Shown here in pieces: positions 52,678 through 61,111 of a DNA stretch of 64,000 nucleotides (its first letter is position 1; each line of letters begins with the position of its first letter). Under the pieces are notes generated by a model. The model was not told the origin of the DNA. It worked only from the letters and a program-made list of their open reading frames with translations, and did no database searches. Source of the stretch: Mangrovibacterium marinum (lineage in GTDB: Bacteria; Bacteroidota; Bacteroidia; Bacteroidales; Prolixibacteraceae); assembly GCF_003046625.1 (NCBI RefSeq), contig NZ_QAAD01000009.1:116508-180507 (forward strand), written 5' to 3'. Position numbers and translations under genes: made by a program.

Positions 52678-53355
52678 TTACGCGTTGGTCTTCCCTTCCA
52701 GAACGATGACGATTTCGCCTTTTACGGTTTTGGCTTTAAAGTGCTCCACGGCTTCTTGCAGGCTTCCCCGGAAATTTTCTTCGTACAGTTTCGAGAGTTC
52801 GCGCGATACACAAACCCGGCGTTCTTCGCCAAAGTGCTCTGCGAACTGTTCCAGCGCTTTTACCAGGCGGTAGGGCGACTCGTAGAAAATCATGGTGCGT
52901 TCTTCGTCAACCAACGACTGCATTTTCTTTTGGCGTCCTTTTTTCTGCGGCAGGAAGCCTTCGAAGCAAAAGCGGTCGGAGGGTAAGCCCGAGTTTACCA
53001 GTGCCGGAATCAGGGCCGTTGCTCCGGGGAGGCATTCCACTTCAACGCCCAGTTCTACGCACTGGCGAACCAGCAAAAATCCGGGGTCGCTGATGCCCGG
53101 TGTGCCGGCGTCGGAGATCAGCGCAATGCTCTCGCCGGCTTCAATGCGTTTGGCTATTCCCTCGGCAGTTTTGTGTTCGTTAAATTTATGATGCGAACTC
53201 AGCTTATTCTGAATTTCGAAATGATGCAACAGTTTCGAGGACGTCCGGGTGTCTTCCGCCAGAATTAAGTCTACTTCTTTTAATACTTTAATTGCACGGA
53301 AGGTCATGTCGTCCAGGTTGCCGATGGGCGTAGGAACTAAATAAAGTTTGGCCAT
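52678..53355 (-). CDS. rsmI: 16S rRNA (cytidine-1402-2'-O)-methyltransferase
   Basis: A tetrapyrrole-methylase-fold enzyme that methylates the ribose of C1402 in 16S rRNA together with RsmH. It has 225 residues, slightly shorter than the E. coli protein, which has an extra C-terminal domain. The N-terminal YLVPTPIGNLDDMTFRAI is the RsmI signature, followed by LILAEDTRTSSKLLHHF and ALISDAGTPGISDPGFLLV. SAM binds between the two lobes. It lies on the minus strand between the YjjG gene and an unknown acidic protein. Confidence 0.95.
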   Translation of the reverse strand: MAKLYLVPTPIGNLDDMTFRAIKVLKEVDLILAEDTRTSSKLLHHFEIQNKLSSHHKFNEHKTAEGIAKRIEAGESIALISDAGTPGISDPGFLLVRQCVELGVEVECLPGATALIPALVNSGLPSDRFCFEGFLPQKKGRQKKMQSLVDEERTMIFYESPYRLVKALEQFAEHFGEERRVCVSRELSKLYEENFRGSLQEAVEHFKAKTVKGEIVIVLEGKTNA

Positions 53356-53438
53356 AAAATAGAATATACAGTGTCGAAAAATTGAACAATTATACCAATG
53401 TTTTTCAGCGTAAGCCTCAATTTAACGGTTAATCGGTA

Positions 53439-54212
53439 TTAGTTGGAAAAACGGCGTTTCACCAAGTGCAAAAACTGCAGGCTGGTATCGTCTTTCTCCC
53501 ATTTAAAATGGGTGTCTAAATGCTGTGCTGCTTCGTCGAGGCTGTGCATCCGGTCGAGTTTTCCGATGGTGTCGCGAAAAAGTTCGGCATCGTTGCTAAA
53601 AAGCTCGCGAATATACTGAAAGCGGTCGTTTATGCCGATTGCATTTTCCAGTTTCGAAATGGGACTACTCGCAAAATGCTGATCGAGCTTTTTGGTGGCC
53701 GTCAATAAATCGTTCAGCGACCGGGACTGAAACTGATCGGTCAGCGTTTTTCCGGCAGCTTTTGTTCGTTCCGGCTCCGGGGCTGTGTTGTGTGCTTCAT
53801 CTTCATTTACCGGTTCCGGATGAGGAATTGAGACAGTCACGGGCTCGTCTTCCTCTTCTTCATAAACCTCCGACAGCGTGTCTTCATGCGAAATGACCGG
53901 CTTTTCCGGCGGCGATTTTTTAATGTCTCCGGTGTTCGCGACTTCGGATAGTGGCGTTGTGGTTTCGCTTGCTTCAAGCTCGGGAGCTTTTGTAGCAGTC
54001 GGTTCCTGCTGCACGGCTTCTTCGATAAGTTGTCCTTGCTGCTCGTTGATCTCGTGCAGGATTTCGTATTCCTGCAAAATAAGTTTGGCTTTGCTCAGTG
54101 CCAAGTCAACCTCGTGCCTCGAAAGTGCGGCGCCGCTGCTCATTTCTGAGTTAATATCGCTCAGTTCAGCCAGGTTTTTCTGGATGATCCGAAGTAATTT
54201 GTGTTGATCCAT
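53439..54212 (-). CDS. Acidic, partly disordered protein with a conserved C-terminal domain
   Basis: A 257-residue protein. The N-terminal 60 residues are helical and could be a coiled coil (LLRIIQKNLAELSDINSEM). The middle, about 65-165, is acidic, Pro- and Thr-rich and probably disordered, with a run of Glu/Asp (EEEEDEP). The C-terminal 90 residues (SLNDLL, then IGINDRFQYIRELFSNDAEL and FLHLVKRRFSN) look like a compact helical domain that I have seen in uncharacterised Bacteroidota proteins near tdk/rsmI. I know no function. Confidence 0.7.
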   Translation of the reverse strand: MDQHKLLRIIQKNLAELSDINSEMSSGAALSRHEVDLALSKAKLILQEYEILHEINEQQGQLIEEAVQQEPTATKAPELEASETTTPLSEVANTGDIKKSPPEKPVISHEDTLSEVYEEEEDEPVTVSIPHPEPVNEDEAHNTAPEPERTKAAGKTLTDQFQSRSLNDLLTATKKLDQHFASSPISKLENAIGINDRFQYIRELFSNDAELFRDTIGKLDRMHSLDEAAQHLDTHFKWEKDDTSLQFLHLVKRRFSN

Positions 54213-54355
54213 AGTTTCAAAAAGATGTTGGAAATTAGACCATAGGCCCGAACTTAAAATCGAAAATTTATTATCTGTTGTGTGCTGTCTAAAGTCTAAG
54301 ATCTAAAATATTACATTTGTGTAAAAGTACGAAAAACTCCATTGAAACGCGTGTT

Positions 54356-54925
54356 ATGTTTTTGGAAAGAGATTTGAGTCATCGTAAACCGGGCGGAACG
54401 ATCGAGGTGATTGCCGGTTCCATGTTTTCGGGCAAGACTGAAGAGTTGATTCGACGAATGCGTCGGGCGCAGTTTGCCCGTCAGAAAGTCGAAATTTTTA
54501 AACCGAAGATTGATGTTCGCTACTCGGAGTTGGAAGTGGTTTCGCACGACGATAACTCCATTCCCAGCACACCGGTCGATAATTCGGCAGCCATCTTGCT
54601 GCTCTCGGGCGGTTACGAAGTGGTGGGCATCGACGAGGCTCAGTTTTTCGACAAAGGTTTGGTGGAGGTGTGCATCAAACTGGCCGAGCAGGGTGTGCGG
54701 GTTATTGTGGCAGGGCTGGATATGGATTTTCAGGGAAAACCCTTTGGTCCCATGCCCCAGCTGATGGCGGTTGCCGAATATGTCACTAAGGTACACGCGA
54801 TTTGCGTGCGCTGTGGCAATATTGCCCAGTTTTCGCATCGTTTGTCGGCCAACGACAAACAAGTCATGTTGGGCGAAAAAAACGAGTATGAACCACTTTG
54901 TCGGTCATGCTACACTAAAAAATAG
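54356..54925 (+). CDS. tdk: Thymidine kinase
   Basis: This enzyme phosphorylates thymidine for dTTP salvage. It has 189 residues from ATG 54356; a TTG-started extension upstream is unlikely. The P-loop is [23 protein letters not shown] is the Mg/substrate site, and the zinc-binding lasso has CVRC near 156 and CRSC near the C-terminus, four cysteines as expected for type II TK. The gene is 5 bases upstream of murF-alr, so they are probably co-transcribed. Confidence 0.95.
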   Translation: MFLERDLSHRKPGGTIEVIAGSMFSGKTEELIRRMRRAQFARQKVEIFKPKIDVRYSELEVVSHDDNSIPSTPVDNSAAILLLSGGYEVVGIDEAQFFDKGLVEVCIKLAEQGVRVIVAGLDMDFQGKPFGPMPQLMAVAEYVTKVHAICVRCGNIAQFSHRLSANDKQVMLGEKNEYEPLCRSCYTKK

Positions 54926-54930
54926 AATAT

Positions 54931-57414
54931 ATGTCCGGTTTTGGCTTACAGGAAATTGCCGGAATTGTTGGCGGAACCATCCGATCGGGAGCGACTTCTT
55001 TGCTCAATCCAACAATTCAAACAATAGCCATCGACAGTCGTACGATTGCCGACGTGCATTCGTGTTTATTTTTTGCCTTGCGTGGTGTACGCCACGACGG
55101 GCACGCCTATGTCGAGGAGCTTTACCTGCGGGGAGTGCGCAGTTTTGTGGTCTGTGAACCGGTGGATACGGCGATTTTTCAGGATGCCGTTTTTATTCAG
55201 GTGGATGATTCGTTGCACGCATTGCAACAATTGTCGGCAGCGGTTCGCGCGCAGTACCATTATCCGGTGTTGGCTATTACCGGCAGCAATGGGAAAACTA
55301 TAGTTAAGGAATGGCTGTACGATTTGCTGCATCAGTCGGTGAAGATTGTCCGGAGTCCCAAAAGTTATAACTCGCAGGTTGGTGTTCCCCTTTCGGTGTG
55401 GAATATGAGCGATCAGTTCGATTTGGCCATCTTCGAGGCGGGCATCTCGCTGCCGGGAGAGATGGAAAAGCTGGCGGCCGTTATTCAACCCACCATCGGG
55501 ATTTTTACCAATATTGGCGAAGCACATCAGGAAAATTTTTCGACTCTGGCCCAAAAGCTGGAAGAAAAACTGAAGCTTTTCGAGCACTGCAACACGATCA
55601 TCTACCGAAAGGATCAGCTTGAAGTTGATCGGCTGATGCATGCACTTTACGGAAATTCAGACAAGAAATTGCTGGCCTGGTCGGCGTCGGAACTCCCCGC
55701 GGATTTTGAGCTACAGATGACGGTTGGCGCCGCATCGACCCGGATTGAATACCGATGGAAAGAGCAAGCGTTTGCGGTGCAGGTACCTTTTACCGATTCG
55801 GCCTCGCTGGAAAATATCGGCCATTGCCTGGCCTTTATCCTGGCGTCGGACTATGACTGCGATGCGGTAAGACGAGCATTTGCGCGCTTGCAGGCGGTGG
55901 CTATGCGGCTCGAGCTGAAGCAGGGAATTAACAACTGTTTGCTCATTAACGACTATTACAATTCCGATATTAACTCGCTCACCATTGCTTTGCAGTTTTT
56001 GAGAAGTCAGGCACTAAACGAACGCCGCCCCCGGGTGCTGATCCTTTCCGACATCGAGCAATCGGGATTTTCGGACGAGCAGCTGGCCGAGGCGGTTAAT
56101 CGTTTGATAGTGGCCTACGGTGTTGGTCGGCTAATTGCTATTGGCAGCGGTTTTTACAAATGTCGGCATCTTTTCGGGCCGAATGCTCACTTTTATCAGA
56201 CCACCGAGGCGTTTCTGGCGGCCTTTCAACCAGCCGATTTTAAGAATGAACATATCCTGCTGAAAGGGGCGCGCGACTTTCGTTTCGAGCGTATTGCAGC
56301 CTTGCTTCAAAAGAAATACCATCAAACACAACTGGAGGTTGACCTGAATAATCTGGTGGAAAACCTGAACCGCTATAGGGCACAGTTAAATCCGGAAACG
56401 AAAATTACCATCATGGTGAAGGCCTTTTCGTATGGTAGCGGAACCGTGGAGATTGCCCGCGCCCTGGAGTTTCAGCAGGTCGATTACCTGGCGGTGGCGG
56501 TGGCCGACGAAGGTTTAGAGCTTCGGCAAGCAGGAATCAGTACGCCAATAATTGTGATGAACCCCGAAGAGCATAGCTTCGAGATGATGCTCGAATACCA
56601 GCTGGAACCCAATATTTATTCCATCGATTTATTCGAGAAGTTCGATCAGGCAGCTCGTCGCATGGCAGTTACCAACTTCCCAATTCACCTGAAATTGGAA
56701 ACCGGTATGCACCGGCTGGGCTTTTCCTCGCCCGATGAGCTAAACGAAATTGCCGAGCGGGTGCCTCGTGCCGGGCGATTGCGTATTCAATCGGTTTTTT
56801 CGCACCTGGCAGCCAGCGACAGTCCCGAGCACGATGAGTTTACCCGCGAGCAGTTCGGGGTTTTCAACAGGCTGAGTGCTCCGGTTGTCGCTAATCAGCC
56901 CAATAAGGTGATTCGTCATATCCTGAACTCGGCCGGTATCGAGCGTTTCCCTGAATTTCAGATGGAAATGGTACGCCTGGGAATCGGCTTGTATGGTGTG
57001 TCGCAGTCGGATGCCCTGCAAGCCGAAACGGTAGCTCGCTGGTCAACGGTTGTTTCGCAGGTGAAAAAGGTGAAAGAGGGCAATACCGTCGGCTACGGGC
57101 GAAAAGGACAGGTTGAATATCCCAAGCGTATTGCCATTATCCCGGTTGGTTATGCCGATGGCTACGACCGGCGGCTGAGCAACGGTGCCGGGCGCGTGTG
57201 GATTGCCGGACGACAGTATCCGGTGATTGGCAATATTTGTATGGACATGACTATGATTGATGTGAGTGGTGCCGACGTTCAGCCCGGTGACCCGGTGGAG
57301 CTGATGGGCGAACATATTCGCCTGACCGACCTGGCCCAGTGGATGGGAACCATTCCTTACGAGGTGCTCACCGGTATTTCGCAACGCGTGCGCCGCGTGT
57401 ATGTGCAAGAGTAG
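54931..57414 (+). CDS. murF-alr: Bifunctional UDP-MurNAc-tripeptide:D-Ala-D-Ala ligase/alanine racemase
   Basis: A fusion of MurF and alanine racemase (827 residues) that makes D-Ala and adds D-Ala-D-Ala to the UDP-muramoyl tripeptide. The MurF part (about 1-455) has the ATP P-loop AITGSNGKTIVKE with K122 and the Mur-ligase NDYYNSDINS substrate region. The racemase part (about 465-827) has the PLP lysine K497 in MVKAFSYGSG and the catalytic tyrosine Y722 in TVGYGRKGQ, plus GNICMDMTMIDV. Such fusions are known in Bacteroidota. Its stop codon overlaps the first heptad of a repeat array. Confidence 0.95.
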   Translation: MSGFGLQEIAGIVGGTIRSGATSLLNPTIQTIAIDSRTIADVHSCLFFALRGVRHDGHAYVEELYLRGVRSFVVCEPVDTAIFQDAVFIQVDDSLHALQQLSAAVRAQYHYPVLAITGSNGKTIVKEWLYDLLHQSVKIVRSPKSYNSQVGVPLSVWNMSDQFDLAIFEAGISLPGEMEKLAAVIQPTIGIFTNIGEAHQENFSTLAQKLEEKLKLFEHCNTIIYRKDQLEVDRLMHALYGNSDKKLLAWSASELPADFELQMTVGAASTRIEYRWKEQAFAVQVPFTDSASLENIGHCLAFILASDYDCDAVRRAFARLQAVAMRLELKQGINNCLLINDYYNSDINSLTIALQFLRSQALNERRPRVLILSDIEQSGFSDEQLAEAVNRLIVAYGVGRLIAIGSGFYKCRHLFGPNAHFYQTTEAFLAAFQPADFKNEHILLKGARDFRFERIAALLQKKYHQTQLEVDLNNLVENLNRYRAQLNPETKITIMVKAFSYGSGTVEIARALEFQQVDYLAVAVADEGLELRQAGISTPIIVMNPEEHSFEMMLEYQLEPNIYSIDLFEKFDQAARRMAVTNFPIHLKLETGMHRLGFSSPDELNEIAERVPRAGRLRIQSVFSHLAASDSPEHDEFTREQFGVFNRLSAPVVANQPNKVIRHILNSAGIERFPEFQMEMVRLGIGLYGVSQSDALQAETVARWSTVVSQVKKVKEGNTVGYGRKGQVEYPKRIAIIPVGYADGYDRRLSNGAGRVWIAGRQYPVIGNICMDMTMIDVSGADVQPGDPVELMGEHIRLTDLAQWMGTIPYEVLTGISQRVRRVYVQE

Positions 57415-58052
57415 TTGTGAGTCGTGAGTCGTGAGACATGAGTATTGAGTATTCAGTATTGAGTATTGAGTCGTGAGTCGTGAGACAAGAAAGCTACCAG
57501 AGACAATTTACTATTTAACTATTTACCATCTACGCTTGACTGAAAGGAGGACTCGCCCGGAATCTCTTATGAATATTCGATATTGGGAATTGGTTATTGG
57601 AAATTAAACGTCAGGAAAGAGGTTTAAGTCATCGGCTTGAGGCGTGAGACATGAGTATTGAGTATTGAGACAAGAAAGCTACCAGAGACAATTTACTATT
57701 TAACTATTTACCATCTACGCTTGACTGAAAGGAGGACTCGCCCGGAATCTCTTATGAATATTTGATATTGGGAATTGGTTATTGGAAATTAAACGTCAGG
57801 AAAGAGGTTTAAGTCATCGGCTTGAGTCGTGAGACATGAGTATTGAGTATTCAGTATTGAGTATTGAGTCGTGAGTCGTGAGACAAGAAAGCTACCAGAG
57901 ACAATTTACTATTTAACTATTTACCATCTACGCTTGACTGAAAGGAGGACTCGCCCGGAATCTCTTATGAATATTCGATATTGGGAATTGGTTATTGGAA
58001 ATTAAACGTCAGGAAAGAGGTTTAAGTCATTGGCTTGAGTCGTGAGACGTGA
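57414..58052. repeat. Heptad arrays with three 158-bp core repeats
   Basis: Three nearly identical 158-bp cores lie at 57484-57641, 57669-57826 and 57882-58039, differing at only one or two sites. Before the first and between them are arrays of GnnnTGA heptads (GTATTGA, GTCGTGA, GACATGA, GACAAGA). The array before core 1 spans 57414-57490, that before core 2 57634-57675, and that before core 3 57819-57888; the middle one is four heptads (28 bp) shorter. The first heptad includes the murF-alr stop codon. No protein or RNA gene is evident. The last 90 bases before the PlsC stop are AT-rich and empty. Confidence 0.9.
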
Positions 58053-58144
58053 GTTGGAGCCTGACTTTCTGGAGCTTTAATTCGATTTTTTTGGTCTCAA
58101 CTTTTTCCCAGTCGTAAATCGTAATTTGTTAAATTGGAAATAAG

Positions 58145-58882
58145 CTAGTCTTGTCCCAGCTGTTGTTTGATTTTTTGCTCAATCTCGGCCGTTAACTCTG
58201 CAATGTCACGGCCAGCCGGCTCAATGGGATCCAGCACGGTGTAGTTTAACTTCACCCCAAGCTGAAGTGGAAAATAGCCTTTAGCCATCAGCCGGCTGTT
58301 GCCATCGATGACGAAAGGAACGATACAAGCCGATGGTGCTGATTTTAGCAACATGGCAATTCCCGGCGATTGAAAGCGTTTCACCTTTCCGTTTTTGCTT
58401 CGGGTGCCTTCGGGGAAAATGCTGGCACTGTAGTTTTCTTTTTCAATGTGCTTGCCCAGTTTACTGATCTCCACCAGCGACTGACGCCCGTTTTTGCGGT
58501 CAATAAGGGCCGAGCCGCCGTGGCGCAGGTTGTACGAAATACTGGGGATGCCTTTGCCCAATTCTTTTTTCGAAACAAACTTGGGGTGATGTTTGCGGAA
58601 TCCCCACACAATTGCCGGAATATCGAAGGTGCTTTGGTGATTCGATACGATAATCAGCGGGCGTCCTTGCGGCAGTTTGTCGAAACCGCGAAACCGGATG
58701 CGCGCACCTAAAATCGTCAAACAGTACAATAAAAAAAAGTTCAGAATATCGACCGATTTTTTCCGGAGGGGGTAGCCTCCCAGATAGCGGCATACAACCT
58801 GAATGGGGTGAAATATACCCAGTAACAAGCCAAAAATTAGTAAATAAATGGGTGTAAGCAAGTAGCTTAATATCGTCTTCAT
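58145..58882 (-). CDS. plsC: 1-acyl-sn-glycerol-3-phosphate acyltransferase
   Basis: This enzyme transfers an acyl group to lysophosphatidic acid in phospholipid synthesis. It has 245 residues from the Met at 58882 (MKTILSYLL); Mets at 58891 and 58909 are also in frame, but a promoter at 58917-58944 argues against the most upstream one. The N-terminal helix is a membrane anchor. Catalytic NHQSTFD (the HX4D motif) and FPEGTRSKNG are both present, and IVPFVIDG is motif IV. The downstream side is the heptad repeat block. Confidence 0.93.
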   Translation of the reverse strand: MKTILSYLLTPIYLLIFGLLLGIFHPIQVVCRYLGGYPLRKKSVDILNFFLLYCLTILGARIRFRGFDKLPQGRPLIIVSNHQSTFDIPAIVWGFRKHHPKFVSKKELGKGIPSISYNLRHGGSALIDRKNGRQSLVEISKLGKHIEKENYSASIFPEGTRSKNGKVKRFQSPGIAMLLKSAPSACIVPFVIDGNSRLMAKGYFPLQLGVKLNYTVLDPIEPAGRDIAELTAEIEQKIKQQLGQD

Positions 58883-58916
58883 AATTGTCATTTTCGTTTT
58901 CGAGCCCACAAAGAAA

Positions 58917-58944
58917 CAAAAATAATGGGAATTGGCTCAGACAA
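58917..58944 (-). promoter_or_regulatory. Promoter of plsC
   Basis: On the minus strand a TTG (58942-58944), a 17-base spacer and TATTTTTG (58917-58924) match the consensus. A transcript start around 58910 favours translation from 58891 or 58882. Confidence 0.5.
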
Positions 58945-59014
58945 GTTTAGCGGGGTATTTCATCGAATTGCTTGAAAATATGTAGTTTTAAAACAGCAAA
59001 AACAAGGATCGACC

Positions 59015-59902
59015 ATGGACTATCGCGATGAAGTTTTTATGGCTGTTGCCGAGAAGCTCAGCTTTTCGAAGGCTGCCGAGGAGTTGTTTATCAGTCAGCC
59101 CGCTGTTACCAAACATGTGAAAGAGCTGGAGAATAAATTGAATACGGCTCTGTTCGACCGCAAAGGAAATAAAATTTACCTCACCCAGGCGGGAAAGCTG
59201 GCTTATCAGCATTTCAAGCGCATTCGTGAGCTGTATGGCGAAATGGAATTTGAGCTGGGACGGTTGAATGATGCCCATCGCGGATTGTTGCAAATTGGGG
59301 CGAGCTCAACAATTTCGCAATATGTGCTCCCGGCGGTGTTGGCGGCTTTTCACCAGCGTTACCCGCAAATTAAGCTCGATTTGTTCAACGGCAACTCCTT
59401 CGAGATGGAGCGCAAGCTGTTGAATCATGAGATTGATTTGGCCCTGGTGGAGAATGACAGCTCGCAAGCTAATATCCGCTATCTCGATTATGTGGACGAT
59501 GAAATTGTGGTGGTGGCGGCAGCCAATCAGTTGATTGCCCGGCAAAAGTCGTTGACAGTTGCCGACTTGCAGGAAATTCCGATCGTGGTGCGCGAAAAAG
59601 GTTCCGGAACGCTCGAAGTAATTCAGCATCGGCTGGCTCGTCAGCAAATCGATCTGGAGCGGCTGAACATCCTGATTCATCTGGGAAGTACCGAGGCGAT
59701 CAAAAACTTCCTGCTTAATTTCGATGGGCTTGCTTTGGTGTCGGAAAAGGCGATTGAAAAGGAATTGCAACTGAAACAGCTGGTGCGCATTAAGGTAAAG
59801 GATTTGTCGATTCAACGTAAATTTCGCTTTGCGATGCGGCAAGGCCCCGAAAAAAACATTCCCGAATTGTTTCGCAATTTTCTCACTTCGTATAACGTGT
59901 AG
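59015..59902 (+). CDS. LysR-family transcriptional regulator
   Basis: A 295-residue LTTR. The winged helix-turn-helix is at about 1-60 (FMAVAEKLSFSKAAEELF, then SQPAVTKHVKELENKL), followed by the linker helix and the two-lobed effector domain (LQIGASSTISQYVLP, then IDLALVENDSSQANIRYLD). The yeiH-type exporter gene follows 74 bases downstream in the same orientation and has its own promoter, which lies where this regulator could bind. The resemblance to CysB/Cbl-type and YeiE-type regulators is general; a sulfur-related effector is only an inference from neighbours. Confidence 0.93.
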   Translation: MDYRDEVFMAVAEKLSFSKAAEELFISQPAVTKHVKELENKLNTALFDRKGNKIYLTQAGKLAYQHFKRIRELYGEMEFELGRLNDAHRGLLQIGASSTISQYVLPAVLAAFHQRYPQIKLDLFNGNSFEMERKLLNHEIDLALVENDSSQANIRYLDYVDDEIVVVAAANQLIARQKSLTVADLQEIPIVVREKGSGTLEVIQHRLARQQIDLERLNILIHLGSTEAIKNFLLNFDGLALVSEKAIEKELQLKQLVRIKVKDLSIQRKFRFAMRQGPEKNIPELFRNFLTSYNV

Positions 59903-59926
59903 TTATAGATAATAAAAATATACAAT

Positions 59927-59957
59927 TTGACTGGGTTATCTCATTGGCGTAGTTTTG
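59927..59957 (+). promoter_or_regulatory. Promoter of the yeiH-type gene
   Basis: TTG (59927-59929), a 20-base spacer and TAGTTTTG (59950-59957) match the Bacteroidota consensus, 19 bases before the ATG at 59977. Confidence 0.6.
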
Positions 59958-59976
59958 TAAGCAAAAAGAACACGTC

Positions 59977-60912
59977 ATGAAGCTTACTCACAATCAAATT
60001 CAACTCGTCTACTTCGTTTTGCTGGCGGCTTGCTTTTTACCTTTCATGTCACCGGCTTTAGCCCTTTTAATCGGAATCGGCTTATCATTACTTGGTATCA
60101 AACATCAGAAGATGTCGGGTCTGACTGCCCTTGTTTTGCAGGCATCCATCGTTTTAATGGGCTTTGGCATGAACCTGACTCAGGTTGTGGCTGCCTCCAA
60201 GAGTGGTTTCGAAATTACAGCCATTTCTGTTGTTGCAACCATCTCGCTGGGCTTATTGCTGGGCAAATTGTTTAAAGTCGATCATAAGATCAGCGTGCTG
60301 ATTGCTGCCGGAACAGCTATTTGCGGAGGGAGTGCCATCGCGGCTTTGGCTCCGGTAATTAAGGCGCGTAACTTTCAGATTTCCTTTTCGCTGATTGTTA
60401 TCTTTATCCTGAATGCGCTGGCGTTGTTGGTGTTTCCTCTGCTCGGACACTTTTTTCACCTTAGCCAGGAATCTTTCGGATATTGGGCGGCCATAGCCAT
60501 TCACGACACCAGCTCGGTGGTTGGTGCCGGCGCCTCTTACGGAGCAAAAGCCCTGGAGATTGCCACAACGGTGAAGTTAACCCGGGCACTGTGGATCATC
60601 CCCGTCTCGATTGTTTTTGCAATGGCCGACCGAAATGGCGATAAGGGGAAAATTAAAATTCCCTGGTTCATTGGCTTGTTTGTTCTGGCCATCGTTTTCG
60701 CGCATTTTGTGCCGACCATGCACGATACTTTTGGGCACCTGAATTGGTTGGGAAAACGCGGAATGGTGGTTGCCTTGTTGCTGATTGGGTCTAACATTTC
60801 GATTGCCGAATCGAAGCAAGCCGGAGCCCGGAGTTTTATCCTGGGCATTGTACTTTGGTTTGCCATAGCAACTCTTTCATTTTTAGCCATCCGGAATCAT
60901 CTGATTGGTTAA
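59977..60912 (+). CDS. yeiH: YeiH family (UPF0324) membrane protein, putative sulfate/sulfite exporter
   Basis: A 311-residue integral membrane protein with about ten helices. Family hallmarks are LLIGIGLSLLGIKHQKMSGL, AAGTAICGGSAIAALAP and IAIHDTSSVVGAGASYG. The YeiH family is annotated as putative sulfate exporters from genetic context, and direct transport data are scant. It sits between a LysR regulator and a multi-domain sulfur-transfer protein, which supports a sulfur-linked role. It ends at a terminator (60938-60981). Confidence 0.9.
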   Translation: MKLTHNQIQLVYFVLLAACFLPFMSPALALLIGIGLSLLGIKHQKMSGLTALVLQASIVLMGFGMNLTQVVAASKSGFEITAISVVATISLGLLLGKLFKVDHKISVLIAAGTAICGGSAIAALAPVIKARNFQISFSLIVIFILNALALLVFPLLGHFFHLSQESFGYWAAIAIHDTSSVVGAGASYGAKALEIATTVKLTRALWIIPVSIVFAMADRNGDKGKIKIPWFIGLFVLAIVFAHFVPTMHDTFGHLNWLGKRGMVVALLLIGSNISIAESKQAGARSFILGIVLWFAIATLSFLAIRNHLIG

Positions 60913-60937
60913 TGATAAACCGAAAGAGCTTTGGAGC

Positions 60938-60981
60938 GAAGATGCAGAAGTTCGTTAACAGCGGATTTCTGCATCTTCTTT
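60938..60981 (+). terminator. Terminator after the yeiH-type gene
   Basis: A 12-bp stem (60938-60949 with 60967-60978) enclosing a 17-base loop, ending in T residues. It separates yeiH from the four-domain sulfur protein gene. Confidence 0.7.
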
Positions 60982-61111
60982 TATGAAAATCGATTGTTAA
61001 ATCTTCTAAATACGGACCGAAAAATTTACGGCAGATAGCTCTTCTTAATTTAATATGTAGATATTTGCATATCTATTCATCAAGATGAACTGTTAAAAGA
61101 ATATTTTAGTG

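Noticed and set aside
57414..58052. CRISPR array or integron attC array
   Set aside because: The cores are 158 bp and nearly identical with heptad linkers instead of unique spacers; no integrase or cas gene is nearby.
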